Origin: JABIDZ01 sp964619405
GTDB taxonomy: Archaea; Iainarchaeota; Iainarchaeia; Iainarchaeales; JAAZKV01
Direction: 5' to 3'
Assembly (NCBI GenBank): GCA_964619405.1
Contig: CAZUCF010000014.1
Location: 1 to 21,984 of the forward strand
DNA length: 21,984 nucleotides
Position 1 is the first letter of the stretch; each line of letters opens with the position of its first letter. Positions 13,641-21,667 of the stretch are shown piece after piece. The position numbers and the translations under genes were made by a program. Under the pieces are notes generated by a model. The model was not told the DNA's origin. It ran no database searches and was given only the letters and a program-made list of their open reading frames with translations.

Positions 13641-14918
13641 TTATTTTTTTAATGCTTTCTTAATGTCTTCTCTCTTGTAGAATAATACTCCGATTACTAT
13701 CAGGATTATTATTACTATTATTATTAGCGTGAAGTCCATTGGTGGTGCTTCATTGTCTCCTGTTGGTGGTAGTTCGTTAGAACTAGTATCGTCACCAGTT
13801 TCTGTCCCATCATCCGTTCCAGTTGTCGTAGTCACTTCTTCTGCGAAACTAACCATTGGATCATTGAATACTATGCCATCTAACTCTGGTTGTGTTGTGT
13901 CAGTAACCTGGTAGGTTATTTCTTGTGATTGCCCTGCCTTTAATAATGGTAGAGTAAACTCTAACACTGGGTCATCCTTTAGTATCGTGAACAATGTTTG
14001 AGAAGTAATCCTTGAAGCGGTCTCGCTAACAGCTTTTGGTACTTCTACTACTACTCTCACATTCTTTTGGTCTTTACCAGTACTATTTGTTATCGTAGTA
14101 GTTATTGTTGTCTTGTATGATACTTGTCCTTGAGCATTAGTAATCTTCTCTGTTTTTACTTCAATCTCAAAGTCGTATTCTCCAGCATTATCAATCATTG
14201 CTTGTATTTCTTCTGGAGTGAACAAAGCATTTCCTTGGTCATCAGTCATTTCTCCTAATAAGTCTCCTAACTCTTGTGGTGTTAGATTGCTAGTGTCAAC
14301 CGTGTCCTCGTAAACAGTTACAATTGTTTCAACGGGAGTAGTTCCTTGTGTAGTACCAGTTGTTGTTGTAGTGCTAGAACCACTTGAAGGAGTAGTTGCT
14401 GTTGTTGCAACAACTTGCGTTGACTCACCTATAACATACTCTGTTCCATTAGAAACATTCACTAACTCAATAGTATAGGTTCCCTCAATATCGTCAACAA
14501 TATAAGAAGTGCTACAAGTAATTGTGGTTTCATGGCTTAAACCATAACCATAACCACTCTGGTAACCATAACTATAACCTAGTACACCATAACCATATGT
14601 TCCATAACCATAACCAGCGAAATCAGATACTTCTGGGCTACAATTTCCACCAAAGAGTACTGTCGAACCATTTGGCTTCGTAATTTTAAATTGGATGTCA
14701 TCAGTGTAAACCTCTGTTGTTTCTTTAACAACTTCAGCTTCAATAGTAATAGTGTCACCCGTGTTTGGTGTCTCATCACTAATATCCCATGTAACACTAA
14801 AAGCTGCTGCTGGTCCAGACAAAAAAACTATTAGTAAAACAAATAGTGCTAGTGCGCTAGCAATGAACCTATTCTTTTGCTTAAGATTAATCTTACTAAA
14901 TTTGCTCAATTCACTCAT
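13641..14918 (-). CDS. Thr-rich surface protein with YG-repeat loop and LPxTG-like C-terminal signal
   Basis: The 425-residue product has a signal peptide (about 16-39, ending GPAAA-FSV), then a beta domain (about 40-160). C93 and C135 flank a Tyr-Gly-rich loop at about 102-126 (AGYGYGTYGYG). A Thr/Ser linker (about 172-196) looks suited to O-glycosylation. A helical EF-like segment (LTPQELGDLLGEMTDDQ) is followed by a DUF11-like beta domain (about 255-345) with KNVRVVVEVP. The end has LPPTG at 383-387, one hydrophobic helix at 396-414 and a basic tail (KREDIKKALKK), the layout of a sortase signal. The open frame extends to 15023, but the signal peptide favours the ATG at 14918; GGAG only 1 nt upstream of it also allows the TTG at 14909. 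The protein is probably a cell-surface component. It is divergent from the GT39 gene. Confidence 0.82.
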   Translation of the reverse strand: MSELSKFSKINLKQKNRFIASALALFVLLIVFLSGPAAAFSVTWDISDETPNTGDTITIEAEVVKETTEVYTDDIQFKITKPNGSTVLFGGNCSPEVSDFAGYGYGTYGYGVLGYSYGYQSGYGYGLSHETTITCSTSYIVDDIEGTYTIELVNVSNGTEYVIGESTQVVATTATTPSSGSSTTTTTGTTQGTTPVETIVTVYEDTVDTSNLTPQELGDLLGEMTDDQGNALFTPEEIQAMIDNAGEYDFEIEVKTEKITNAQGQVSYKTTITTTITNSTGKDQKNVRVVVEVPKAVSETASRITSQTLFTILKDDPVLEFTLPLLKAGQSQEITYQVTDTTQPELDGIVFNDPMVSFAEEVTTTTGTDDGTETGDDTSSNELPPTGDNEAPPMDFTLIIIVIIILIVIGVLFYKREDIKKALKK

Positions 14919-14981
14919 CTCCAAAAAAGTTTTATTACTAACTCCAAGAATTAACTCATAAAACATATTTAAATGTTTTGT

Positions 14982-15053
14982 TTTTGTTTTCCAGTGATTT
15001 TTACTAGAATAATTGTGTTCCAAAACAAGGTTTTTTGTTTTCCAATGATTTTT
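14982..15053. repeat. 21-bp direct repeat in the divergent promoter region
   Basis: TTTTGTTTTCCAGTGATTTT at 14982-15002 recurs with one change (CCAATG) at 15033-15053, 51 bp apart. The two copies sit between the divergent surface-protein and GT39 genes and could be paired regulatory sites. Confidence 0.6.
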
Positions 15054-15087
15054 TATTTGAATCCTTGTTTTAAAAACCTTTTCTTAA

Positions 15088-17604
15088 ATGAACTTTGTAA
15101 TGAAACTTAGTGACAAAATTCTTTCTTTGTTGAAGGAAAAGGATTATTCTTTTGAAGAATTAAAAGAAAAAACTAACTCTTCTTTTTTTGAGCTTAAAGA
15201 CAATATTAAGAATTTATTAAAAGAAAAAAAAGTTTTTAGAAAAGGTTTTCCCACTAAATACGCTTTGCACAAATCTTCAGAAAAAGTTTTTCTTTCTAAA
15301 ACAATTACTAATTCTACTAGGACTCTTGAAGATTACAAAGGAGTCTTCCTAACAACAACCATTTTGTTACTAATGGTAATATTGTATAGTGTTTTCCTAA
15401 AAAACCCTTTTGTTTACCCTGGTTTAGAACAAAGAACATTTATAGTATTCTTGCCCTCACTCCTAATAACAATATTATTGTATACTCCTTGGCAAAAAAT
15501 AATTAGGTTTATTCCAATAAATTTTGTCCAAGAAGAAACACTCTTGTTTTTGGATAAAGCCAAGCACATTACAAGCACAAAAGAATTAAAACATTTTTCA
15601 AAAGAGTTCTTGGAAAAAATCCTTGTTCCCTATTATCCACACTTACTAATAATATTATCAGTTTTTTCTCTTTTTAAAATAGAATTCTTCTCTTCTTTTA
15701 ATGAATTTTTTTCCCCAATAGCCCTGCACCTAATACTAATATCAATAGGCCTAATTACTCTAAAACAAAAAAAACCTTTTTTCTTCAAAGAAAAAGAGTT
15801 ATGCAAATATTCATTCCTATTACTCTTAATACTAGTAACTTTATCCTCACTCTCTTTTGAACAAATCACATTCCTAACAGAGCCCCTAAAAGTAATCCAA
15901 TTCCAACTAACAATAATAACAATCATTCTTGGAGCAATAACCTTTTGGCAAAACAAAGAAGTAATAGAAGAAATTGAAGAAGAACAAAACACAGAAGAAA
16001 AAGAAGAACAAAAAAGAGCTCTTGAATTTGGAGAGAAATATCCGAAGTTGGCTAAAATACCCCTAGTTAACAAAGTGACTAAATGGATGTACAAAGAAGG
16101 GTGGGGTTACTCGTTTGGGTTGGTATTAATACTTATTTTTGGATTTTTTTTACGCATATATTCATTAGGAAAACAAAGCTTATGGATCGATGAAACCTAC
16201 TCTTACTTAGCAATTGAAGGAATAACAAAAACTGGGTTGCCGATATTTCAATCAGGATTTTTATATTATAGAGAGTTAATATTTGATTATCTTGTTTGGT
16301 TTGCCACTCAAATTTTTGGATTAAATGAATTTGGTCTTAGAATAATCCCTGCAATTATTGGAGTTATTGCCATAATCATTGTTTATAAAATTATGGTTAA
16401 GTTTTTTAACAGAAAAATATCCATTATTGCTGCAACACTCTTTGCACTTATGGAATGGGAAATAGTTTATAGCAGATTACTTAGATTCTATATTTTTAAT
16501 CAATTTTTATATTTGATTACAATTTATATTTTATTAAATATTATAAACAAAGAAAAAATAAAGAAAAAAGATATTCTAGTTTTAATTTTTTTATTCGGAG
16601 CATTATTATCTTCATCAAATCTGAATATAATATTTATTATTTTATCAACATTTTGGATAATTAGTAGCCAAAAGATTGATTTAAGAAATAATAAAATAAC
16701 AAAAAATAAAAATTTTACTTTACTTTTATTAACATTTTCATTAAGCGCAGTAATATATTTTATTTTTATTTTTGATATTGGGCGAACTTTAAATATGATG
16801 GCTCCCCAATTATCATTTAAAAATTTAATTGCATTTAGCACATTTATTCAAAAATATTTAGGTTTTGCAATAATAACTGGGATCGTATTAATATTAAACA
16901 AAAACTTAAATGAAAACAAAAATTTAAAAAATTTAATATATATTCTTTTTATTTCAGGTTTAATTCCAGTCTTATTAACACCCATATTTGCAGATAGATA
17001 CATCTTTTCTACATTGCCAATATTATTTATAATTAGTTTAGGACTTTTGTTAAACATAATCCTGAAAAACAAACAAAAATTTACAAACTTTTTTTTAACA
17101 GCCATATTAGTATTTTTAATTTTAACTAATTCGTTAATTTTATTGCCTCAAGAAACATATTATATTGACAAAATAAACATTTCGCAACCAGATTATGCAA
17201 AAGCATATGCATTAGTCTATTCTCAAATGGACAAACATTCAACCGTGATTACAATTACAGGAGGAGGAATTTCCCCTGCAAAATATTACTTAAAAGAAAA
17301 ATTTAGTTGCAAAAACAACTATAATTATTTTAACACAGAGGATTCATCTTTCGACAAATATCGTGATTGGGTAGAAAAACAAAAATTTTTATGGATGAAT
17401 TACGTTGATGGAAAATACACTGAAATTTATACTGGTTGCACCATAATTACAGATAATGCTTCGTTTAATGAGATAGTTGGCACTATAAAAAATACTTTTT
17501 TAATTGTAGAGAAAAAAGCTTACCTTGACACAAGAACAAAACTTCAAATTAAAAGTTGTGATCAGTTTTTATTTGAAAAACTTACTGTTTATTCTTGTAA
17601 ATAA
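15088..17604 (+). CDS. GT39/PMT-type membrane glycosyltransferase with N-terminal winged-helix-like domain
   Basis: Residues 1-64 form a three-helix plus wing pattern (LSDKILSLLKEK, FEELKEKT, NIKNLLKEKKVFRKGFPTKY), like an archaeal winged helix. Residues about 85-290 contain about six membrane helices, followed by an E/K-rich linker (about 298-318). From about 345 a typical PMT/ArnT-like enzyme begins: FFLRIYSLGKQSLWIDETYS, with catalytic D368-E369 in the first outer loop, then ARLLRF-like YSRLLRFYIF and many helices to about 690, and an outer C-terminal domain (about 690-838). Such enzymes move sugars from polyprenyl-phosphate to proteins or lipids on the outside of the membrane. Codon and C content change sharply near residue 335-350: CTA/CCT-rich before, TTA/AAA-rich after. 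The last 36 bases overlap the convergent gene. Specificity is unknown. Confidence 0.8.
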   Translation: MNFVMKLSDKILSLLKEKDYSFEELKEKTNSSFFELKDNIKNLLKEKKVFRKGFPTKYALHKSSEKVFLSKTITNSTRTLEDYKGVFLTTTILLLMVILYSVFLKNPFVYPGLEQRTFIVFLPSLLITILLYTPWQKIIRFIPINFVQEETLLFLDKAKHITSTKELKHFSKEFLEKILVPYYPHLLIILSVFSLFKIEFFSSFNEFFSPIALHLILISIGLITLKQKKPFFFKEKELCKYSFLLLLILVTLSSLSFEQITFLTEPLKVIQFQLTIITIILGAITFWQNKEVIEEIEEEQNTEEKEEQKRALEFGEKYPKLAKIPLVNKVTKWMYKEGWGYSFGLVLILIFGFFLRIYSLGKQSLWIDETYSYLAIEGITKTGLPIFQSGFLYYRELIFDYLVWFATQIFGLNEFGLRIIPAIIGVIAIIIVYKIMVKFFNRKISIIAATLFALMEWEIVYSRLLRFYIFNQFLYLITIYILLNIINKEKIKKKDILVLIFLFGALLSSSNLNIIFIILSTFWIISSQKIDLRNNKITKNKNFTLLLLTFSLSAVIYFIFIFDIGRTLNMMAPQLSFKNLIAFSTFIQKYLGFAIITGIVLILNKNLNENKNLKNLIYILFISGLIPVLLTPIFADRYIFSTLPILFIISLGLLLNIILKNKQKFTNFFLTAILVFLILTNSLILLPQETYYIDKINISQPDYAKAYALVYSQMDKHSTVITITGGGISPAKYYLKEKFSCKNNYNYFNTEDSSFDKYRDWVEKQKFLWMNYVDGKYTEIYTGCTIITDNASFNEIVGTIKNTFLIVEKKAYLDTRTKLQIKSCDQFLFEKLTVYSCK

Positions 17605-18525
17605 AATAAGTAAACTAATTACAAAAATAATAAATGTAAATAGTATATTTATTATGTGATAACTAAAACCAGTCAGTATTGCTTGTTCAGTCGTCATCCC
17701 AACAAGAACATAAGTTAATGACCAACCTAATTCTAAAGTCCCAATATTAAATAACCCTTGTATTGGCAATATTGTAGTTAAAACTGCTAAAGTTCCTCCT
17801 ACAAATACTGCCCAAATTGAAAGATTACTCCCAAGACCAATCACAATTGTATACCCAAAAATAAACATTAAGAAATTTATAATTAATGAAATAATCAATA
17901 GTTTTATCTTTTCAGTTAATGAATAGTTTAATGAAGAATCAATTATTCGCACTATTGAATTTGAGATTTTATTCAAAAATCGATTTTTTCCCTTAGAAAA
18001 TAAAATAAAAATATTTCTTATTATTTTTGCAAATTTCATAAATAAAATTAAAAAAATAAATAAAATCGGTATCGTAATTAAAACAAGAGTCTTAATATAA
18101 ATATTATTTAAATAAAAAAATATAGAAACAATAAACAATAATGTTATGCCAAAAATATCAAAAATTCGAGCAATTACAATATTAGATAGTGAATCATGAA
18201 AAGAATAATCTGAAAATTTTTTCAAAAGGATTGGATAAGAAAACTCTCCAAGTCTTGCAGGAAGAACGCTATTAATTAAATTATGAATTCCAGTAATTGA
18301 TAAAACTGTAAAAAAACCAACTTTTGATTTTAACAACCAAAAAAATCTTACAGCCCTAAGAATATTAACCAACAAGTAAATAACAAACCCCAATAATAAG
18401 TAAAAAATATTTGCTGATTTCAAAGTCAATACAATTTCATTAGAATCTACATTATTTAAAAGTAGCAATGCCAATAATAAACCAAAGATAGTGAATATGA
18501 CTAGGGAAATTTTTTTAAGGTTCAT
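17569..18525 (-). CDS. AglD / LPG-synthase-type integral membrane protein (flippase-like domain)
   Basis: The 318-residue protein has seven to eight membrane helices. Two signatures of the UPF0104/LPG_synthase_TM family are clear: NSVLPARLGEF (85-95) with the following VIARIFDIFG (117-126), and LPIQGLFNIGTLE (253-265). Archaeal members are found with glycosyltransferases (AglD C-terminal part) and are thought to act in handling or flipping of lipid-linked sugars; the exact reaction is not established. The ATG overlaps the stop of the upstream GT4 gene by four bases (ATGA), so translation is probably coupled. It is the last gene of the operon, and its last 36 bases overlap antisense with the end of the GT39 gene. 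Confidence 0.85.
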   Translation of the reverse strand: MNLKKISLVIFTIFGLLLALLLLNNVDSNEIVLTLKSANIFYLLLGFVIYLLVNILRAVRFFWLLKSKVGFFTVLSITGIHNLINSVLPARLGEFSYPILLKKFSDYSFHDSLSNIVIARIFDIFGITLLFIVSIFFYLNNIYIKTLVLITIPILFIFLILFMKFAKIIRNIFILFSKGKNRFLNKISNSIVRIIDSSLNYSLTEKIKLLIISLIINFLMFIFGYTIVIGLGSNLSIWAVFVGGTLAVLTTILPIQGLFNIGTLELGWSLTYVLVGMTTEQAILTGFSYHIINILFTFIIFVISLLILFTRINSKFFK

Positions 18526-19604
18526 AATTTATCCTGATACAAAAGTAATGTTTCTTTTGCGCATTTTTTCCAATTAAACTTTTTAATATTAGATTTTCCT
18601 TTTTTAATTAAATCTAATCTTAACACATTATTTTTAACAATCTTTTCCATTGCTAAAGTTATATCACTAATTGATCTTGGGTTAACCATAATTGCCCCAT
18701 TTCCTGCTATTTCAGGCATGGAACTAATATTTGAAGTTATCACTGGGCAACTTAATGCTTGAGCTTCAAGAATAGGTAGTCCAAACCCTTCATAAAGTGA
18801 CGGATACAAATATGCTGTTGAATTTGAGTAAAAGTTATTTAATTTACTTTGTGAAATAACGCCCACAAAATTTACTTTTTCATTAAGATTTAGTTTGTCT
18901 ACAATATTTTTTATTTTTACAGAATTATTCAAATTTTTTCCAACAATAATAAGTTTAAAATTTTTATTAATCTTTAAAAAATCATTAAAAGCAAATAAGA
19001 TTCTTTCAATATTTTTTCTTGGTCTTAAAGCCCCAACAATCAAAAAATAATTTTTGGAAATTTTCTTTTTACAATTTTTACCTATTTTTGGAGTACCCAG
19101 ATAGATAACATTAATTTTTTCTTTATTTGTTCCAATTAAATTTATTAAATCATTTTTAGTCGCATTAGAAATACAAATAACTTTGTTTGCTTTTTTAACT
19201 GAAAGAGGCAAAAATAATTTCCAAAATAATTCGTCTATAAATTTCATTTCCCCACTTAATATAAAAGGGGTTAAATCAAGAACTGTGACAATTAACATAA
19301 TCTTTTTTGGTAAAAAAAGAGGGATGGTGTTTTTTGGGCCATGAAAAATATCTAATTCATCTTTAATTATTTGATTTCTAAGAGTTATTTGCTCCCAAAA
19401 CGGAATTAATAATTTATTTTTATTTTCTAACAAAATCTCTTTAAAATTCTTATAATTAAATGTCCCAAGGCATTTTTTTGAATCATAATACAAATAATAT
19501 TGATTAGTTTTATCCAGTTTAGACAATTCATTTATGAGATTAATTAAATATGTTTTAACCCCTCCTTCTATTGCAAGTGATCTTGCATCAATCCCTATTC
19601 TCAT
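18522..19604 (-). CDS. GT4-family glycosyltransferase (Glycos_transf_1)
   Basis: This 360-residue protein has GT-B architecture. The N-terminal Rossmann domain starts MRIGIDARSLAIEGGVKTYL; the linker HGPKNTIPLFLPKK (about 88-101) and VICISNATKNDLI (142-154) are typical of the mannosyl/rhamnosyltransferase branch. The C-terminal domain begins near 183 with GALRPRKNIERIL (191-203) and contains YEGFGLPILEAQALSCPVIT, where E272 and E280 are the conserved E-x7-E that binds the nucleotide sugar. It is cytoplasmic, adding a sugar to a lipid-linked glycan. It is coupled by ATGA overlaps to the genes on both sides (stop/start at 19601-19604 and 18522-18525). Donor and acceptor are not deducible. Confidence 0.92.
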   Translation of the reverse strand: MRIGIDARSLAIEGGVKTYLINLINELSKLDKTNQYYLYYDSKKCLGTFNYKNFKEILLENKNKLLIPFWEQITLRNQIIKDELDIFHGPKNTIPLFLPKKIMLIVTVLDLTPFILSGEMKFIDELFWKLFLPLSVKKANKVICISNATKNDLINLIGTNKEKINVIYLGTPKIGKNCKKKISKNYFLIVGALRPRKNIERILFAFNDFLKINKNFKLIIVGKNLNNSVKIKNIVDKLNLNEKVNFVGVISQSKLNNFYSNSTAYLYPSLYEGFGLPILEAQALSCPVITSNISSMPEIAGNGAIMVNPRSISDITLAMEKIVKNNVLRLDLIKKGKSNIKKFNWKKCAKETLLLYQDKL

Positions 19605-20659
19605 CTAAATGCCCCATTTATTTTTTTTGCTAAATCTTTAACATCTTTTTCTTTTGCAAAAGTCATTTTTGCTTTAGGATATTCTTTTTGAATTTTTCTT
19701 GTTTCAGGCATGTCAAAACATATTATTGGAAGTTCCATTGCTATATAATTGTATATTTTTGCATTTGCTTCCCCACTTTCAAGGGTTTTTGGCGATATTG
19801 CAATATCGCCTAATTTTAGGTATGATGCTGCTTTTTCATATTTAATTGGCCCAGTAAAGGTTATTCTATCCATTATTCCGAGCTCGTTAGCCATTTTTTT
19901 AGCCTCATCAACAGGATAACCCATTACCAAGAAATGTAACTTTTTATCAACTAAATGAATTGCCCTCAAAAGATAACTTATCCCCTTATACATTTGTAAT
20001 CCGCCCAAATAAACAACAATTTTTTTGTCTTTTGGCAAAGTTAATTTTGCTGGCTTAATTTTTGAATTAAATAGATTTTTGTCAGGAAAATCTTCTATTA
20101 CTTGTATTGATTTTTTTACTAAACACCCTTCTTGCAAAAATTCTTTAAGCGCTTTTGTACTAGTAATTATTTCATCAGGTTTGTTAGAAATATATTTTTC
20201 AAACCCAAATAATAATTTTGATACTAACCCTTGTTTTTTTATTGTTCCGTGCGCAGACAGCTCCCCAACAAGCGATCCCTGAGCATCATATACAATTTTT
20301 TTGTCGTACAATATTTTCAAAACAATCCCAATTGTCAAACCCTCATGTAAATGCGCGTAGATTAAATCAAATTTATTTTTTTGCATTAATTTTATACATT
20401 TAAATAGCATTAACAAGTCTAAAAATGGTTTATACACTGAAAATCCGGGCTCTGTTTTTTTATACCCCAAAAGGTTACTAACTCTTTCTATTTTTAATGT
20501 TTTAATATTTCTCCCAACGGGATAAGTCAATAAAATAACTTTGTTTCCTTCTCTTTCAAGACGAAAATAACTATTTAAAATTCGCATATGACAACCCCTA
20601 TCTGAAAAAAAGGGAGTTGGTGCTAACATTAAAACTAACTTATTTTTTTTAAACGGCAT
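19601..20659 (-). CDS. GT4-like glycosyltransferase
   Basis: The 352-residue protein has a GT-B fold. The N-terminal domain has LMLAPTPFFSDRGCHMRI (10-27) for the acceptor side and AHLHEGL and VYDAQGSL in the middle. The C-terminal domain starts near 213 (IVVYLGGLQMYKGISYLL) and has MGYPVDEAKKMANELG and ANAKIYNYIAMELPIICFD (298-316). The last is the nucleotide-sugar motif in a form where many relatives have K-x-x-E-Y-M-A; here Asn (N304) stands at the usual Glu, a known variation in this family whose effect I cannot judge. It has no membrane segment. It starts 6 nt after the methyltransferase stop, and its stop overlaps the next gene by four bases. Confidence 0.88.
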   Translation of the reverse strand: MPFKKNKLVLMLAPTPFFSDRGCHMRILNSYFRLEREGNKVILLTYPVGRNIKTLKIERVSNLLGYKKTEPGFSVYKPFLDLLMLFKCIKLMQKNKFDLIYAHLHEGLTIGIVLKILYDKKIVYDAQGSLVGELSAHGTIKKQGLVSKLLFGFEKYISNKPDEIITSTKALKEFLQEGCLVKKSIQVIEDFPDKNLFNSKIKPAKLTLPKDKKIVVYLGGLQMYKGISYLLRAIHLVDKKLHFLVMGYPVDEAKKMANELGIMDRITFTGPIKYEKAASYLKLGDIAISPKTLESGEANAKIYNYIAMELPIICFDMPETRKIQKEYPKAKMTFAKEKDVKDLAKKINGAFR

Positions 20660-20665
20660 TTTAAC

Positions 20666-21538
20666 TCACTTTACTTTTTTAAAGACTAATTTTACTAATG
20701 ATTTTTGCAATTCTGATTTATTATATTTACTAAAATTGGCAGAAAGATTAATATTTTTGTTTAACTTTTTATATTCAAATTCAGAAAAAATTAATTCGAA
20801 ACCATTTTTTTCAAAAGACTTAATGAAATCAATTGAACGCAAGCGATTTGTATAAATAATTGTATTTGAAGTAAGATTAGTCCATTCCTTTTCAGAATAT
20901 TTATAAAAGTTAAAAGGATTATCAAAATTAAAATGATCTCTTAGGTCAATTATACTTATGCAATACCCATTTTTTTTTAGACACTTGCCAATATTTTTAA
21001 TCGATTTATTTACAAAATCTTTATCAATATGTTCAAATGTGGCATTTGAAAAAACTATATCGAAATACTTCTCGGGCAAGTTATTGTTTATAATATCGGC
21101 TTGTAAAAAAGACAATCCAGACGTAAAATTAATTACTTTATCTTTTTTACAAACAAAGAATTTTTTATAATTTTTTTTAAATCCATTTTTTCTTAGAAAT
21201 TCATTTGACCTATCAAGTTCTGATTCAAAATTTAGACAATTATATTTGTCAATACTTAGCCAACTTCGGATATTATGATCAAAAAAAAAGTAAGCGCAAC
21301 CAAAAGAAGATCCTGCCCCAATTTCAAGAATTTTTTTATTATTTAATTTAACCTTTCCTGCATTTATTAATTCAGAATACCATAGATAAAGTTTGTAAAA
21401 ATCCAAAAGACTTTTTTTAGAATCCCAAAAATGCTGTAGAAAAAAAGATGGATTTATATTTCTTGCCATAAAATAAACAGCTTTTTCTAATTTTAATTTT
21501 TGAATAATTTTTAGAAAAAATTTAACACTTTTATTCAT
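20666..21538 (-). CDS. SAM-dependent class I methyltransferase
   Basis: The 290-residue protein has the SAM-binding glycine motif KILEIGAGSSFG (69-80) and LSIDKYN with the acidic D97 at the end of the second strand. FLQADIINNNLPEKYFDIVF, then SNATFEHIDKDFV, matches the motif II/III part of class I enzymes. The N-terminal 60 residues (FFLQHFWDSKKSLLDFYKLY) are a helical extension often seen in methyltransferases of polysaccharide clusters. It probably methylates a sugar of the surface glycan. A TTG at 21547 is in frame, but the ATG at 21538 is preferred: GGGAG lies about 10 nt upstream. The gene begins 2 nt after a truncated GT4 frame and is very AT-rich (Asn, Lys and Phe codons), perhaps recently acquired. 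Confidence 0.85.
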   Translation of the reverse strand: MNKSVKFFLKIIQKLKLEKAVYFMARNINPSFFLQHFWDSKKSLLDFYKLYLWYSELINAGKVKLNNKKILEIGAGSSFGCAYFFFDHNIRSWLSIDKYNCLNFESELDRSNEFLRKNGFKKNYKKFFVCKKDKVINFTSGLSFLQADIINNNLPEKYFDIVFSNATFEHIDKDFVNKSIKNIGKCLKKNGYCISIIDLRDHFNFDNPFNFYKYSEKEWTNLTSNTIIYTNRLRSIDFIKSFEKNGFELIFSEFEYKKLNKNINLSANFSKYNKSELQKSLVKLVFKKVK

Positions 21539-21540
21539 GA

Positions 21541-21648
21541 TTAACAAACTCCCAAATCAACGTAACCCTTGGCTAATTCATAACTAACAGGAGAAGCTCC
21601 CCCGCCCAATGGAGGAAATTCATAATTTAGCATTAGTATTTTTTTCAT
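21541..21648 (-). pseudogene. Truncated GT4 glycosyltransferase, N-terminal remnant only
   Basis: The frame encodes 35 residues starting MKKILMLNYEFPPLGGGASP and continuing VSYELAKGYVDLGVC. This is the classical start of a GT4 glycosyltransferase: first strand, the EFPPLGGG acceptor loop and the first helix (YELAKxLxxLGH). It stops where the second strand should begin, and the methyltransferase starts 2 nt later. The rest of the enzyme is missing; the two downstream GT4 genes have their own N-termini. The ATG lies 19 nt after the epimerase stop, so the fragment keeps the original gene position in the operon. It is probably a recombination scar, and may still be translated and coupled to the methyltransferase. 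Confidence 0.8.
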
Positions 21649-21667
21649 TATAACACTTTCAATAATC

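Noticed and set aside
14579..14797. 72-codon frame overlapping the Thr-rich surface gene in another frame
   Set aside because: It mirrors the repeated YG codons, with no promoter or family resemblance.
15633..16094. 153-codon minus-strand frame inside the GT39 gene
   Set aside because: It is the antisense of membrane-helix codons; the plus-strand frame carries clear domains through the same stretch.
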